Part shown: positions 1 to 8,278 of the stretch, one piece after another
Layout: each line of letters starts with the position of its first letter
Position numbering within the stretch: the first letter of the stretch is position 1
NCBI RefSeq assembly: GCF_039541855.1
Contig: NZ_BAABHA010000001.1
Span: forward strand, 496,001-560,000
DNA length: 64,000 nt
Source of the DNA: Solirubrum koreensis
Lineage (GTDB): Bacteria; Bacteroidota; Bacteroidia; Cytophagales; Hymenobacteraceae
Reading direction: 5' to 3'
The notes under the pieces: model-generated
The model's input: the letters and a program-made list of their open reading frames with translations, nothing else
What the model was told of the DNA's origin: nothing
The model's database searches: none
Made by a program: the position numbers and the translations under genes

Positions 1-950
1 ACTTTGTGCGCCAGCTGGAAGAAGCGCCGTACGCGTTTGAAGTGGCGCTGTTCCCCGCTACCATGCAGGGGCAGGATGCGCCCGCCAGTTTGCTGGCCGC
101 GCTGGATATGGTGCGGCGGCAGCGACGCAACTTTGACGCGGTTATCATCATTCGGGGCGGCGGCTCGCGCACCGATTTGCTGTGCTTCGACGATTACGGC
201 CTTTCGGCGGCCGTGGGCTCATTTCCGCTGCCCGTTATTACCGGTATTGGCCACGACAAGGACGAAGCCGTGGTGGACCTTACCGCGCACACGGCCCTGA
301 AGACGCCCACGGCCGTGGCTATTTTTCTGGTGGAGCGACTGGCCCGGCTGGAAGCGGCACTTGATGGCTACGGCGCGCAAATTCACGAATTGGCGTTAGG
401 CCAGCTCGGCCAGTACGGCGCTGTGCTGGCCCGCTTAGGGTGGCAATTGGTGCAGCTGGGCCAAAGCCAGCTCGGCAACGAGCAAACCATGTTGCGCCAA
501 CGCTTGCGCCGCGCTGTGGAAGTGCCCCAGCAAGCGTTGCAGCGCGAAGCCCGGCAGTTAAGCACCCAGCAGCAGCACCTGCGCCGTGCCGCGCGCCTTG
601 CTACCGACCGGCAGCGGCAGCGCGTACGCCACCTAGGCCGGCTGGTACTGCGGCGCTTCCGGCGCCTGCATCAGTCCCGCCGCGAAGCCTTGCTGCGCCA
701 CCGCTACCAGCTGGAGCTGGCCACGGTGCGTGCCACTGCCCACCACGCCCTGGCCCTGGCTGCCGCTGTTACCCGCCACACCGCCTTCGACCCCCAAACC
801 CTAGGCCGCCGCGGCTACGTACGTGCCGACGCCTTGCAGCCCATAACCTCCGACTCGCCGCCCGGCACCCTGCTCATGCTTCAGCTATCCGACGGGCCGC
901 TGCCGGTGCAGGTAGTAAACATGGCCGCCAGCTTCGATTCGCATTCCTGA
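1..950 (+). CDS. xseA: Exodeoxyribonuclease VII large subunit, C-terminal part (5' end outside window)
   Basis: This is the large catalytic subunit of ExoVII, which degrades single-stranded DNA from both ends into oligonucleotides in the cytoplasm. The reading frame is open from the first base, so the gene begins before the window; about 315 residues are visible and the N-terminal OB-fold domain is missing. The core motif RGGGSRTDL, followed by FPLPVITGIGHDKDE and HTALKTPTAVA, is diagnostic of the family. The remainder is the long Gln/Arg-rich helical region and a short C-terminal segment ending in LQLSDGPLPVQV. xseB starts 3 bases after the stop, as in most ExoVII operons. Identification is firm; only the start is unknown. 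Confidence 0.96.
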   Translation, partial: FVRQLEEAPYAFEVALFPATMQGQDAPASLLAALDMVRRQRRNFDAVIIIRGGGSRTDLLCFDDYGLSAAVGSFPLPVITGIGHDKDEAVVDLTAHTALKTPTAVAIFLVERLARLEAALDGYGAQIHELALGQLGQYGAVLARLGWQLVQLGQSQLGNEQTMLRQRLRRAVEVPQQALQREARQLSTQQQHLRRAARLATDRQRQRVRHLGRLVLRRFRRLHQSRREALLRHRYQLELATVRATAHHALALAAAVTRHTAFDPQTLGRRGYVRADALQPITSDSPPGTLLMLQLSDGPLPVQVVNMAASFDSHS

Positions 951-953
951 ACC

Positions 954-1184
954 ATGCCTGAACAACCCGCCGACCGCACCTACCGCGACGCCATTGCGGA
1001 GCTGGAAACCCTACTGCGCCGCCTCGAAACCGAAACCGTGGACGTGGACGAGCTAACCGCCAGCGCCCAGCGTGCCGCCGACCTCATTCGCTTCTGCAAG
1101 CAGCGCCTGCGCACCGCCGAGGCTACCCTCGACCGCGTTTTCGATGCCCTTGATGACGAGGACGACGAAGCAGCTACCACCTAG
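954..1184 (+). CDS. xseB: Exodeoxyribonuclease VII small subunit
   Basis: This is a 76-residue protein with the length and character of XseB: an N-terminal Tyr-rich start, then YRDAIAELETLLRRLE and a second helix DELTASAQRAADLIRFCKQRL. Together these form the short helical hairpin that binds the helical arm of XseA. The C-terminus is Asp/Glu-rich (DDEDDE), a common ending for this subunit. It lies 3 bases downstream of xseA and is almost certainly co-transcribed and translationally linked with it. Several copies are expected to bind each large subunit in the holoenzyme; that comes from family knowledge, not from the sequence. Confidence 0.95.
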   Translation: MPEQPADRTYRDAIAELETLLRRLETETVDVDELTASAQRAADLIRFCKQRLRTAEATLDRVFDALDDEDDEAATT

Positions 1185-1254
1185 GAGTAGCGTCAACTCA
1201 CCGACTGGTTTTGCTGTAAATACAGCCGTTTGTTTGGTCTTCTTTGTCCTGTTT

Positions 1255-1962
1255 ATGCCCGATCCTGCGCCCGAATGGCTAGTCATTGCTTCCCGAGCGG
1301 TAAACCGTATCGGCGGCTTTGGCATTGCCATTCCCTTGCTGATCGGTTTGTGGCGTTGGAAATACTTAACCCCGCCGGCTAAGGCCCTGGTGTGGTATTT
1401 TGCGTTCTGGACGGTGGAGGCGCCCATCAATTTGTGGAGCCGCAAAGTGTTGCACACCAACATTTACCTCCATCACCTGGACGTGCTGGTAGAAACCTGG
1501 CTGTTGGGCTGGATGTACTACCGCGCCTTCGGCCTTGGCCGGCTACAGCGGTGGCTGCCGGTCATGGGTGTTGCCTTCACCCTGCTGGCCCTGGCCGATG
1601 CCACCGTGCTGGCTGGTCTCAACCAACCGAATGCCTATGCCCGACTGGGCCAAACGCTGCTTATGCTTTCGGTAATCATCCTCTATTTCGATCATTACAT
1701 GCAGCGCATATCCGTTAATTACCATTCCTGGGACGATACCGTATTCCGGGTTAGTATCGGATTGGCCATTTACTACGCGGGCTCAATTACCGGATACATT
1801 TTCTTTAAGCTTACGGATGACCTCATGATAGTCCGTACGGCGGGCCTGCTTATCGACAGCCTGTTTCTGGTGGCATTGGTACTGATGACCTGGGCCATCA
1901 GCCGCGACCGGCGGGATGCAATTGACTCAATGCCACGTGCCCTAGCCAAAGCCGCCACATAG
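1255..1962 (+). CDS. Seven-helix membrane protein, unknown family, copy A
   Basis: This 235-residue protein has about seven hydrophobic segments, separated by short loops, running from about residue 15 to the C-terminus. The frame is open further upstream, inside xseB, but the ATG at 1255 gives an N-terminus (MPDPAPEW) that matches the paralogue at 2553 (MPALVPEW), so I chose that start. The two proteins align throughout, for example GLWRWKYL with GVWRWRNL, WYFAFWTVEA with WYFLFWTIEA, and VETWLLGW with VETLLLGW. I do not recognise a named family. It stands upstream of a histidine kinase that has only one membrane helix and no sensor domain, so a sensing or signalling role is possible but unproven. 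Confidence 0.8.
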   Translation: MPDPAPEWLVIASRAVNRIGGFGIAIPLLIGLWRWKYLTPPAKALVWYFAFWTVEAPINLWSRKVLHTNIYLHHLDVLVETWLLGWMYYRAFGLGRLQRWLPVMGVAFTLLALADATVLAGLNQPNAYARLGQTLLMLSVIILYFDHYMQRISVNYHSWDDTVFRVSIGLAIYYAGSITGYIFFKLTDDLMIVRTAGLLIDSLFLVALVLMTWAISRDRRDAIDSMPRALAKAAT

Positions 1963-2114
1963 CCCGAAAACCAGAACTGGACTATTTCCTCGGTCAAGGA
2001 GGTGGAACTAACTTTCTTGGCAAAAGAGTACATTTTATATTCCTTCTTATATATTTGGCCGCTTCAATGCGAAGCGCAACTAGTCCGAGCTCATTCTACT
2101 TTTTCACACACCAC

Positions 2115-2423
2115 ATGTCATTTACCGGAACCGAAGGCAGTATCATTCCCCTTGAGGAAGGCGTAGAAATGACCGCACGTTACCGCAATGCGGGGCTGAA
2201 TACAAGCAAAGGCGTGTTTTTTGGCAACGCCCTTTTACAAGAGCTTACGGCTCCGGGTACCGGTGCCACGGGCATCCGGTTTTACTTTGCCCTCGACGAC
2301 AACGACAACATGACCTTGGTGCTGGTGGGCGTGGACGCCGAAGGAAAAGACCTGATCAGCAGAGTAGGAAACAAAGGCGAACTTTCGCCGCCGTGCAGCG
2401 ACCTCAGCAGTCCGCTACAATAG
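2115..2423 (+). CDS. Conserved hypothetical protein of Bacteroidota
   Basis: This is a soluble protein of 102 residues. The ATG at 2115 is preferred over an in-frame start 60 bases earlier because MSFTGTEG begins the recognisable conserved part; the earlier residues look like translated leader. The pattern is EGSIIPLEEGVEMTARYR, then GVFFGNALLQEL, then GIRFYFALDDND and LVLVGVDAEGKDL. It matches a small family that I recall as common and uncharacterised in Bacteroidota genomes, ending in a short Cys-containing tail (PPCS). It sits between the two seven-helix paralogues. No function can be given. Confidence 0.72.
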   Translation: MSFTGTEGSIIPLEEGVEMTARYRNAGLNTSKGVFFGNALLQELTAPGTGATGIRFYFALDDNDNMTLVLVGVDAEGKDLISRVGNKGELSPPCSDLSSPLQ

Positions 2424-2552
2424 GGTGCCGCTGGTATACACGCGGCCTTACAGTAGCGGCTGACCATGCCGGCCACGTAGGTTGTGTAATAAAACGAAAC
2501 GTGCGCAGATTAGGCAAGCGCTACACGCCCGGGATAGGTTTTTAGCCAGATT

Positions 2553-3254
2553 ATGCCAGCACTAGTTCCTGAATGGGTTTATTCCCTGAGCAAAGTTCTT
2601 CAACTTGTTAGCTCATACGGAGTAATCTTACCACTCCTACTTGGAGTGTGGCGCTGGCGCAACTTGTCGGGGCCTGCCCGGGCTGTGGTGTGGTATTTCC
2701 TGTTCTGGACGATAGAGGCGTTTGTCGACACCTGGACGCGAAAACAGCACCTCCCCAACGCGTATCTGTTTCACATCAGTGTTTGGGTGGAAACCCTGCT
2801 CCTGGGTTGGGCTTACCACCTGGCGCTACGCAACGAACGCCTGAAAAGCTGGCTTTTGCTGGCGCAGGCCGTGTTCACTGCGGTAGCCATAGCCGATGCC
2901 ACTTTTTTGTCGGGCATTAACCAAATGAACCGCTACGCCCGGGTGTTGCAGGTAGTACTGATGCTCGTGTACGCCTTTGCTTACTTTGAACAGTGGGTGC
3001 GAGAACTACGCGTGCGCAGCCCCTGGAACGACTTTATGTTTGTGGTAAGCGTTGGCCTATCGGTGTACTACACGGGGTCCGTGATGGGGTACGTCACGTT
3101 GAAAAACGATCCGGAATTCTCGCGTCTCGTTGCTTATTCAACCGCTATTATCATTAACCTGGCGTACATTTTCGCTATGGTGCTGATAACGATAGGGCTG
3201 TGGCGCGATGCGAATCCGCAAGCAGAACCCTCGTTGCGGCGCGCCCTGCACTAA
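2553..3254 (+). CDS. Seven-helix membrane protein, unknown family, copy B
   Basis: This 233-residue paralogue of the protein at 1255 has the same order of about seven transmembrane segments and the same short cytosol-like tail. Conserved landmarks shared by both copies are the N-terminal VPEW/APEW, the WYFxFWTxEA helix, VETxLLGW, ADATxLxG followed by NQxNxYAR, and SVGLxxYYxGSxxGY. The last of these, with paired Tyr residues inside a helix, may line a binding site. The histidine kinase begins 321 bases downstream. Duplication of the same unknown protein on both sides of a small gene suggests local tandem duplication. Confidence 0.8.
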   Translation: MPALVPEWVYSLSKVLQLVSSYGVILPLLLGVWRWRNLSGPARAVVWYFLFWTIEAFVDTWTRKQHLPNAYLFHISVWVETLLLGWAYHLALRNERLKSWLLLAQAVFTAVAIADATFLSGINQMNRYARVLQVVLMLVYAFAYFEQWVRELRVRSPWNDFMFVVSVGLSVYYTGSVMGYVTLKNDPEFSRLVAYSTAIIINLAYIFAMVLITIGLWRDANPQAEPSLRRALH

Positions 3255-3575
3255 AAAGGCCCCGTGCGTCGGGAATGTGCCAACCCAGCGGCAAAGCCCC
3301 GATGACAGGAACACCGCGCAATTGATAGGTCGTGTGGTGCAGGCCCATGCCGCCCAAGCCGGGGAGTCAGGGTAAAATCCCGCCCACATTCCGGCTCGTG
3401 CGGTTATAAATTATTGGGGGGCGGGCGCAGAATCCAGCGTCATATGTATACTTTTATAAGCAGCGCCGGGATAAAATACCCCGCCGGGTGCTCAGTACGC
3501 TAGTTTGCTTCAAGCCCAGGCCCAAAAGCAAGTTGGAGGCTCGCTTCAGCGGGTTTTTTCTTTTCCACCACCACC
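3255..3575. other. 321-base stretch without a convincing gene
   Basis: No open frame here has protein-like composition supported on its own. The left half is GC-rich. The right half contains an AT-rich patch near 3405-3480 with short TATA-like words and the leader of the histidine kinase gene, so the kinase promoter probably lies there. I could not find an exact match to the Bacteroidota promoter consensus, a tRNA or a strong hairpin. Confidence 0.4.
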
Positions 3576-4397
3576 ATGAACTCCCTGCTCGCTTCCCTGC
3601 TGCTTGTAACGCCGGTGCTGCTGGTGTTGGCGCTGGGCATTGTGGGCTTTGTGCTGCGTTATCAGCGGCGGTTGCTGGCCCAGCAGGAGCAGCTGCGCTA
3701 CGAGCGGGAACAGGCCCAGCACCAGTCGCTGGAAGCGGCCCTGCTGGCGCAGGAAGAAGAGCGCCGCCGCATTGCCGCCGATCTGCACGACGCCGTGGGC
3801 ACCATGCTTTCCATTGTAAAGCTGCACCTGAGCGCGCTGCCCGATACCGCCGCCACCTACGAAATGACGGCCATGCTGGACCAAGCCATTTCCGAGGTGC
3901 GCCGCATTTCGCGCAACCTGCTGCCGGCCGTGCTCGAAAAATTCGGCCTCTCGTTTGCTGCCGAGGCCCTGTGCCGGGCTGCCGGGGGCGGTGCAGCCCG
4001 CGTGCTGCTTCACCAAACCGGAAACCCGCGTCGGCTGTTGCCCCACCACGAGCTAGCCGTATACCGCGTAGTGCAGGAACTGCTGGGCAATGGCCTGAAG
4101 CACGCCCAGGCCAGCCAGATCGAAATCATTTTAGACTTTGCCCCCGACCGGCTTTCCGTGGAATACTCCGACGACGGCGTGGGCTTTGAACTGGCTGCCA
4201 CCGATGCCCTGCCACTGCCCGGCACCCGTACCGGGCTGGGTCTTACCAACCTGCGTAGCCGCGTGGCGCTGCTGCGCGGAACCATGCGTCACGAATCTGC
4301 CCCCGGGGCCGGCACCCGGGTTTGGGTTTCGTTCCCGGCTGCCTATCTTCCGGCCGGGCAAGCTGTTACCTCTGTTGCCGTAGCTATTGTTCAATGA
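3576..4397 (+). CDS. Membrane-bound sensor histidine kinase, HisKA_3 (NarL-partner) type
   Basis: This 273-residue kinase has one N-terminal membrane helix (about residues 5-27), a coiled linker and then the HisKA_3 dimerisation domain. The phosphoacceptor is His71 in RRIAADLHDAVGTMLS. The ATPase domain has its N-box around Asn172 (ELLGNGLKHA), a G1 box at DDGVGF (residues 199-204) and a G2 box at GLGLTNLRSR (from about residue 220). There is no PAS, GAF or periplasmic sensor domain, so input probably comes from a partner protein or the membrane itself. Its stop overlaps the start of the receiver gene (ATGA at 4394-4397), which implies translational coupling and a cognate pair. Confidence 0.93.
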   Translation: MNSLLASLLLVTPVLLVLALGIVGFVLRYQRRLLAQQEQLRYEREQAQHQSLEAALLAQEEERRRIAADLHDAVGTMLSIVKLHLSALPDTAATYEMTAMLDQAISEVRRISRNLLPAVLEKFGLSFAAEALCRAAGGGAARVLLHQTGNPRRLLPHHELAVYRVVQELLGNGLKHAQASQIEIILDFAPDRLSVEYSDDGVGFELAATDALPLPGTRTGLGLTNLRSRVALLRGTMRHESAPGAGTRVWVSFPAAYLPAGQAVTSVAVAIVQ

Positions 4398-4801
4398 GTA
4401 CGTACCCGCCTGTCCGCTTGGCCATTGCCGACGACCACATCCTTTTTCGCAAAGGACTGCGGGCGTTGCTTGGCAGTTTTAGCGAAGTAGAAGTCCTGTT
4501 TGAAGCCGGCGACGGACAAGAACTGCTCGAGCGCCTCGACGGGCAGGACCCCCGGCCCGATGTAATTCTGATGGACCTGCAAATGCCGGTGCTCGATGGC
4601 CTGCAAACCACGCGTTTGCTCCGGGCGCAGTACCCGCGCATTCGGGTGGTCATCATTTCCATGCACGATGAGCCCGAGCTGATCGACAGCCTGAAAATGG
4701 AAGGAGCCCACGGCTACCTGCTCAAAAACGCCAGCCCCGAGGAGATGCGCAACGCCATCCGCGATGCGGCAGGGCACGCGCTGGCTTCGGCCAAGCAGTA
4801 G
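4394..4801 (+). CDS. Receiver-only response regulator (no output domain)
   Basis: This 135-residue protein is a single receiver domain. Acidic pair Asp13/Asp14, phosphoacceptor Asp61 in VILMDLQMPVLDG, Ser89 in VVIISMHDE and Lys111 in GYLLKNASPEEM are all present, so it should be phosphorylatable. The sequence resembles the NarL/FixJ class, but the usual C-terminal LuxR-type helix-turn-helix is absent: the protein stops shortly after the receiver's last helix, and the following bases do not encode a remnant. The ATG overlaps the kinase stop. It may act by protein contact, as a phosphate sink, or on a partner elsewhere; the sequence does not say which. Confidence 0.92.
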   Translation: MSTYPPVRLAIADDHILFRKGLRALLGSFSEVEVLFEAGDGQELLERLDGQDPRPDVILMDLQMPVLDGLQTTRLLRAQYPRIRVVIISMHDEPELIDSLKMEGAHGYLLKNASPEEMRNAIRDAAGHALASAKQ

Positions 4802-4884
4802 CGCGTCAGGCCACCGCAGTTAGGTTATTACCTATACGATAGGGCGGGGAATTAGGCCTCTGCAACAGCTAGTTAGTGTTTTTC

Positions 4885-6261
4885 ATGGGTAAGCTATTAG
4901 CAGTTGTACTGGGTGCGTTGCTGGTTTGGGCAGCGCCCGTGCATGGCCAGGTGCATGGCATAAGCCTGGCCGCCGAGAAGCTGTTACTGTTGCCCAGTCC
5001 GGTGGTTATAACCCAGGTGATTGATGCACGTCCTACCCCCGGCGCCGTGGGCTGGGTGCTGAAAGGCCCCGAAAATGCCCCCACCCGGGCCGACGTGGTT
5101 CGCGGTGTGGGACCCGAAATCAGCCGTTTGCTGAAACAATACCTCAAGCCTGAGCCCGGCGCCCGCGCTGTGGTACTGCGCCTCACGCAGCTGCAAATTG
5201 TGGAGCAGCCGCTTCGTTTGGGTGAATCCGCTACGGCCGAGGTGAGCATTCAGCTGTGGGCCGAGCAGCCGAACGGGTACGCTTACATGGGGCAAGCGGC
5301 CGCCACGCACGGCAGCAAGGCCATGAATGTAACCACCGAGCACGCCGGGAATATTACGCGGGCGCTGGAAAAATGCCTGTGGCATTTGCTGGTGCAGCCC
5401 TTGCCCGAAACCCTGCCCGCTCCGCAGCCGCTGGCCACGCTGCAGCAGCCTGAGTTGCGCCAGCCCCATACCCGGTTTGCCATCGAAACCGATACGGTAT
5501 TACGCCCCGGGGTATACCGCGACTACTTGCAGTTCCGGAACAACATGCCCGAGCAGCTGGCCAGTGCCACGATAAGCAGCAACCAAACGCTTCGGGGCGA
5601 CGATGTGGTAACCGCCAAGCCGTATTACCTCGACGACAAAGGCCACCGGACCGAGCCGATACGCAACGTTTGGGGGTTCTCCGACGGCAAGCAAGCCTTT
5701 GTGTACTTCTACGGCCAGTACTATGCCCTGGAACGTACGCCGCGCGCCTTCCGGTTTCGCGGGCCTTACCAGCTTAGCCCGGAAGAAGCCGCCGAACGTG
5801 CTGCCTTACTGGCCGGGTTTGGTTTGATGGGCGGCATTAAGGCCACGCAACGGACGCCCAGCACGGTGACGTACGAGGTAAACCTGCGCAACGGGCAGGT
5901 GGTAAAGCACGGCACTCAAGGTCTGAGCCTGGACCTGGTTCAAACCTCCACCGAGTCCACGAGCCTGGTTGTGTACTGCCGTTCCGAATCGGGCCCGGCG
6001 GTGGCCCTGGCCGTGAACGGCGAGCCGCTTGCCTCGGCGCTGGCGGCGGCGGGAGTTGTGGACATTCCCTGCACCGAGAGCGGGGCCGAAATTGTGCTGT
6101 GCGTGGGTTCCGCTCCTGATAATTGCCTACGTTTTGTACCCGAGCGCTCCACTACGAATTACGTGGAGGTTCGCTTTAACGGCACTGCGGCACCCAGTAT
6201 GCGCCGCGTGCCGGGCAATTTGGGCGAAATGCACGTCCGCAAGCTGCTGGAAACCCAATAA
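4885..6261 (+). CDS. Exported protein of unknown function, copy A
   Basis: This 458-residue protein has a clear signal peptide (MGKLLAVVLGALLVWAAPVHGQ). The ATG at 4885 is preferred over a GTG 9 bases earlier because it starts the signal peptide directly. It is paralogous to the next gene: both carry ITQVIDARP/ITQIIDARP shortly after the signal, a central block (VYRDYLQFRNNMPE versus LYRTFDDFRNNNPE), RNVWGFSDGKQAFVYF versus RDAWGYCDGERTYVLH, and a C-terminal part with TSLVVYCR versus TSIVVYRR. No enzyme motif is recognisable. The mature protein is probably periplasmic or at the outer membrane. Confidence 0.82.
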   Translation: MGKLLAVVLGALLVWAAPVHGQVHGISLAAEKLLLLPSPVVITQVIDARPTPGAVGWVLKGPENAPTRADVVRGVGPEISRLLKQYLKPEPGARAVVLRLTQLQIVEQPLRLGESATAEVSIQLWAEQPNGYAYMGQAAATHGSKAMNVTTEHAGNITRALEKCLWHLLVQPLPETLPAPQPLATLQQPELRQPHTRFAIETDTVLRPGVYRDYLQFRNNMPEQLASATISSNQTLRGDDVVTAKPYYLDDKGHRTEPIRNVWGFSDGKQAFVYFYGQYYALERTPRAFRFRGPYQLSPEEAAERAALLAGFGLMGGIKATQRTPSTVTYEVNLRNGQVVKHGTQGLSLDLVQTSTESTSLVVYCRSESGPAVALAVNGEPLASALAAAGVVDIPCTESGAEIVLCVGSAPDNCLRFVPERSTTNYVEVRFNGTAAPSMRRVPGNLGEMHVRKLLETQ

Positions 6262-6357
6262 TTTGCGCGGCCCGTTCGGCACTGGTACTTTTAGATGTGG
6301 AATTGGAGCTTGCCGTGAAAAAGAGGCTCCGCTGTATTCTATTGTTTCTCCTCGTAC

Positions 6358-7758
6358 GTGAAAAAACAACTACTGCTACTCGTTATGCTGGTGCTGGCTG
6401 CGGCTCCGGTATGGGCCCAAACGCACTTGGTGGACCTAACCGGCCAAACCCTCGCCACGCCGTTGCTGGGCGGCACCATTACTCAAATAATCGATGCTCG
6501 CCCCGACCATTCCACTATCGGGCAGGTGTACACGGGCCTAGACTACGTGCGTACCGAAGCCAATTTGAAGCGCAGCCTGGAAACCGAGTTCCTGAGCCTG
6601 TTGCGCACATTGCCGGTTTCCACCGGTAGCAGCACGTTTGCTCTCCGCGTGCACCAGCTGCACATCAGCGAGAATTTGGCCGGCTCGAAAAAAGCCACAG
6701 CTGAGTTGGTGGTTGATTTCCTGCTGCCGCAGGAGGCTAATCGGTTTCGGGTGGTGTTTCGCGCCAGCGGGCTGGCGGAGTCCGGCGGGCTGGACATAAA
6801 TGGCAAGCACCCCCTGACAATTGCCAAGGCTTTGCAAAACTGCCTTATCCAGTTCAACACTACCGGAGCGGTTTCGCCATCGGATGCGCAAGTGCTTACG
6901 CTGGAGCAGGCCCAAACGCCCGAGCCCAACGCAGGGCCGCTGGTGCCTTATCCCATTACCTTAACCAAAGCCCCTAATCCGGGTCTGTACAGAACCTTCG
7001 ATGATTTTCGAAACAACAACCCCGAAACCACGGGCGCCCGCCCGGTAATCATTTCGCGCACGCCGCGCGAGCGGGGCGAATGGGCCGGCATCGACGATGT
7101 GGAAGTGTTTTATCTAGGTGATAACAACGTACGGACTCCCGTGCGCGACGCCTGGGGCTATTGCGACGGTGAACGAACGTATGTGCTGCACCGTCGCCGC
7201 TTTTGTGCGCTTGAGCCCAACGGCAACCGGTTTACCTTTTACGGACCTTCCGCTGCCGACCGTGCTGCCGTGACTTCCAGCACCTTGGCCGCCGGTTTAA
7301 TTGGAACTGCCATAGCCACGGCGGCCACCAGCGGCCACAAGCAGTTCTACCGCATGAGCTTGCTCACGGGCCACATCGAGGCCACGGCCGACGAAGAGTG
7401 GGCGGCCGATGCCCCCGACTCGACCAGCATTGTGGTGTACCGGCGCGCCGATGTTAAACAACCCTTGGCAGTACAGCTGAACGGCGGCGCCGTGGGGGAT
7501 TTGCAGGAAAGCAGCTTCGTGGCCGTACCCTGGACCGATAAACGCAAACAAGCGCAGCTTTGCGTAGGCGGGGAAGCTGTGACCTGCTCGGCGTTTCAGC
7601 CCAGCTTTGCCGGCACCAACTACTTCGAATACCTGCCCAAAACGGCGAGCCGCTCAACGGCCGAGCTGAAGCCCGTGACGGTAAAAGAGGGTGAGTTTTA
7701 CGTGAAGCGCCTGCGCCTGCAGCAGCGGCACCGCGAGGTCAAAGCCAAGAAAAGCTAA
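6358..7758 (+). CDS. Exported protein of unknown function, copy B
   Basis: This 466-residue paralogue of the preceding gene probably starts at GTG 6358, because the frame from that codon gives a complete signal peptide (MKKQLLLLVMLVLAAAPVWA) and no ATG lies in a better place. Domain order matches copy A: IIDARP motif, FRNNNPE block, AWGYCDGERTYV, and a C-terminal segment ending in a basic tail (QRHREVKAKKS) that copy A lacks. It lies 96 bases after copy A, on the same strand, and is probably co-expressed with it. A short hydrophobic Gly/Ala stretch near residues 308-322 may be a re-entrant or loop segment. Function unknown. Confidence 0.82.
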   Translation: MKKQLLLLVMLVLAAAPVWAQTHLVDLTGQTLATPLLGGTITQIIDARPDHSTIGQVYTGLDYVRTEANLKRSLETEFLSLLRTLPVSTGSSTFALRVHQLHISENLAGSKKATAELVVDFLLPQEANRFRVVFRASGLAESGGLDINGKHPLTIAKALQNCLIQFNTTGAVSPSDAQVLTLEQAQTPEPNAGPLVPYPITLTKAPNPGLYRTFDDFRNNNPETTGARPVIISRTPRERGEWAGIDDVEVFYLGDNNVRTPVRDAWGYCDGERTYVLHRRRFCALEPNGNRFTFYGPSAADRAAVTSSTLAAGLIGTAIATAATSGHKQFYRMSLLTGHIEATADEEWAADAPDSTSIVVYRRADVKQPLAVQLNGGAVGDLQESSFVAVPWTDKRKQAQLCVGGEAVTCSAFQPSFAGTNYFEYLPKTASRSTAELKPVTVKEGEFYVKRLRLQQRHREVKAKKS

Positions 7759-7762
7759 GCCG

Positions 7763-8119
7763 TTAGGCCTGCAGCTCAAGGCTGGGGTCCCAGAACTTGT
7801 CTTTGAAGTTCTGCACCTGATCCTCCTGCACCACTAACCCTTCGGCTTCCAGCGCCTCCTGCATGGCCGTGGGCGAGCCGAAAAACTGCTTGCCGGTAAG
7901 CATGCCGTTGCGGTTAATCACCCGGTGGCAGGGCACAAACTCGTCGCCGGAAAAGGTGTGGGCCGACTGCATTGCCCATCCCACAGTGCGGGCTGCTGAG
8001 CGGCTGCCGAGGTAGTGCGCAATGGCGCCGTAAGTGGTTACGCGGCCCGGCGGCACGAGGCGCACCACGGCGTACACGTCCTGGAAAAAGTTACGGTGTC
8101 GCTCGTTCACGTCTTTCAT
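7763..8119 (-). CDS. Short MGMT-family (alkyltransferase-like) DNA-binding protein
   Basis: This 118-residue protein consists only of the C-terminal DNA-binding domain of the O6-alkylguanine-DNA alkyltransferase family. VPPGRVTTYGAIA is the winged-helix region, SRSAARTVGWAM holds the arginine finger (about Arg44), and the active-site segment is VPCHRVINRNG with Cys64. True alkyltransferase-like proteins usually replace this Cys with Trp or Ala, so this protein may keep methyl-transfer chemistry even though it lacks the usual N-terminal domain. The start at 8119 removes an unsupported 15-residue extension. It converges on copy B of the exported pair with a 4-base gap. Confidence 0.88.
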   Translation of the reverse strand: MKDVNERHRNFFQDVYAVVRLVPPGRVTTYGAIAHYLGSRSAARTVGWAMQSAHTFSGDEFVPCHRVINRNGMLTGKQFFGSPTAMQEALEAEGLVVQEDQVQNFKDKFWDPSLELQA

Positions 8120-8278
8120 CGGGGGCAAGATACGGGGGCATTTGCTGAAGCCAAAGGGCTTCAAAACCTGCTAATGCAGGACCGCATCGGGCTTAGGTAC
8201 CTTCACAGCGGGTGCGTGGCTCGTAATTCTGCCTTACCTTAACGGCAGCAATTCCCCCGTTCACCAATTTCCTTTCCC

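Noticed and set aside
1072..1254. N-terminal extension of the first seven-helix protein, overlapping xseB
   Set aside because: The extension has no membrane or signal character, and the paralogue begins at the position equivalent to 1255.
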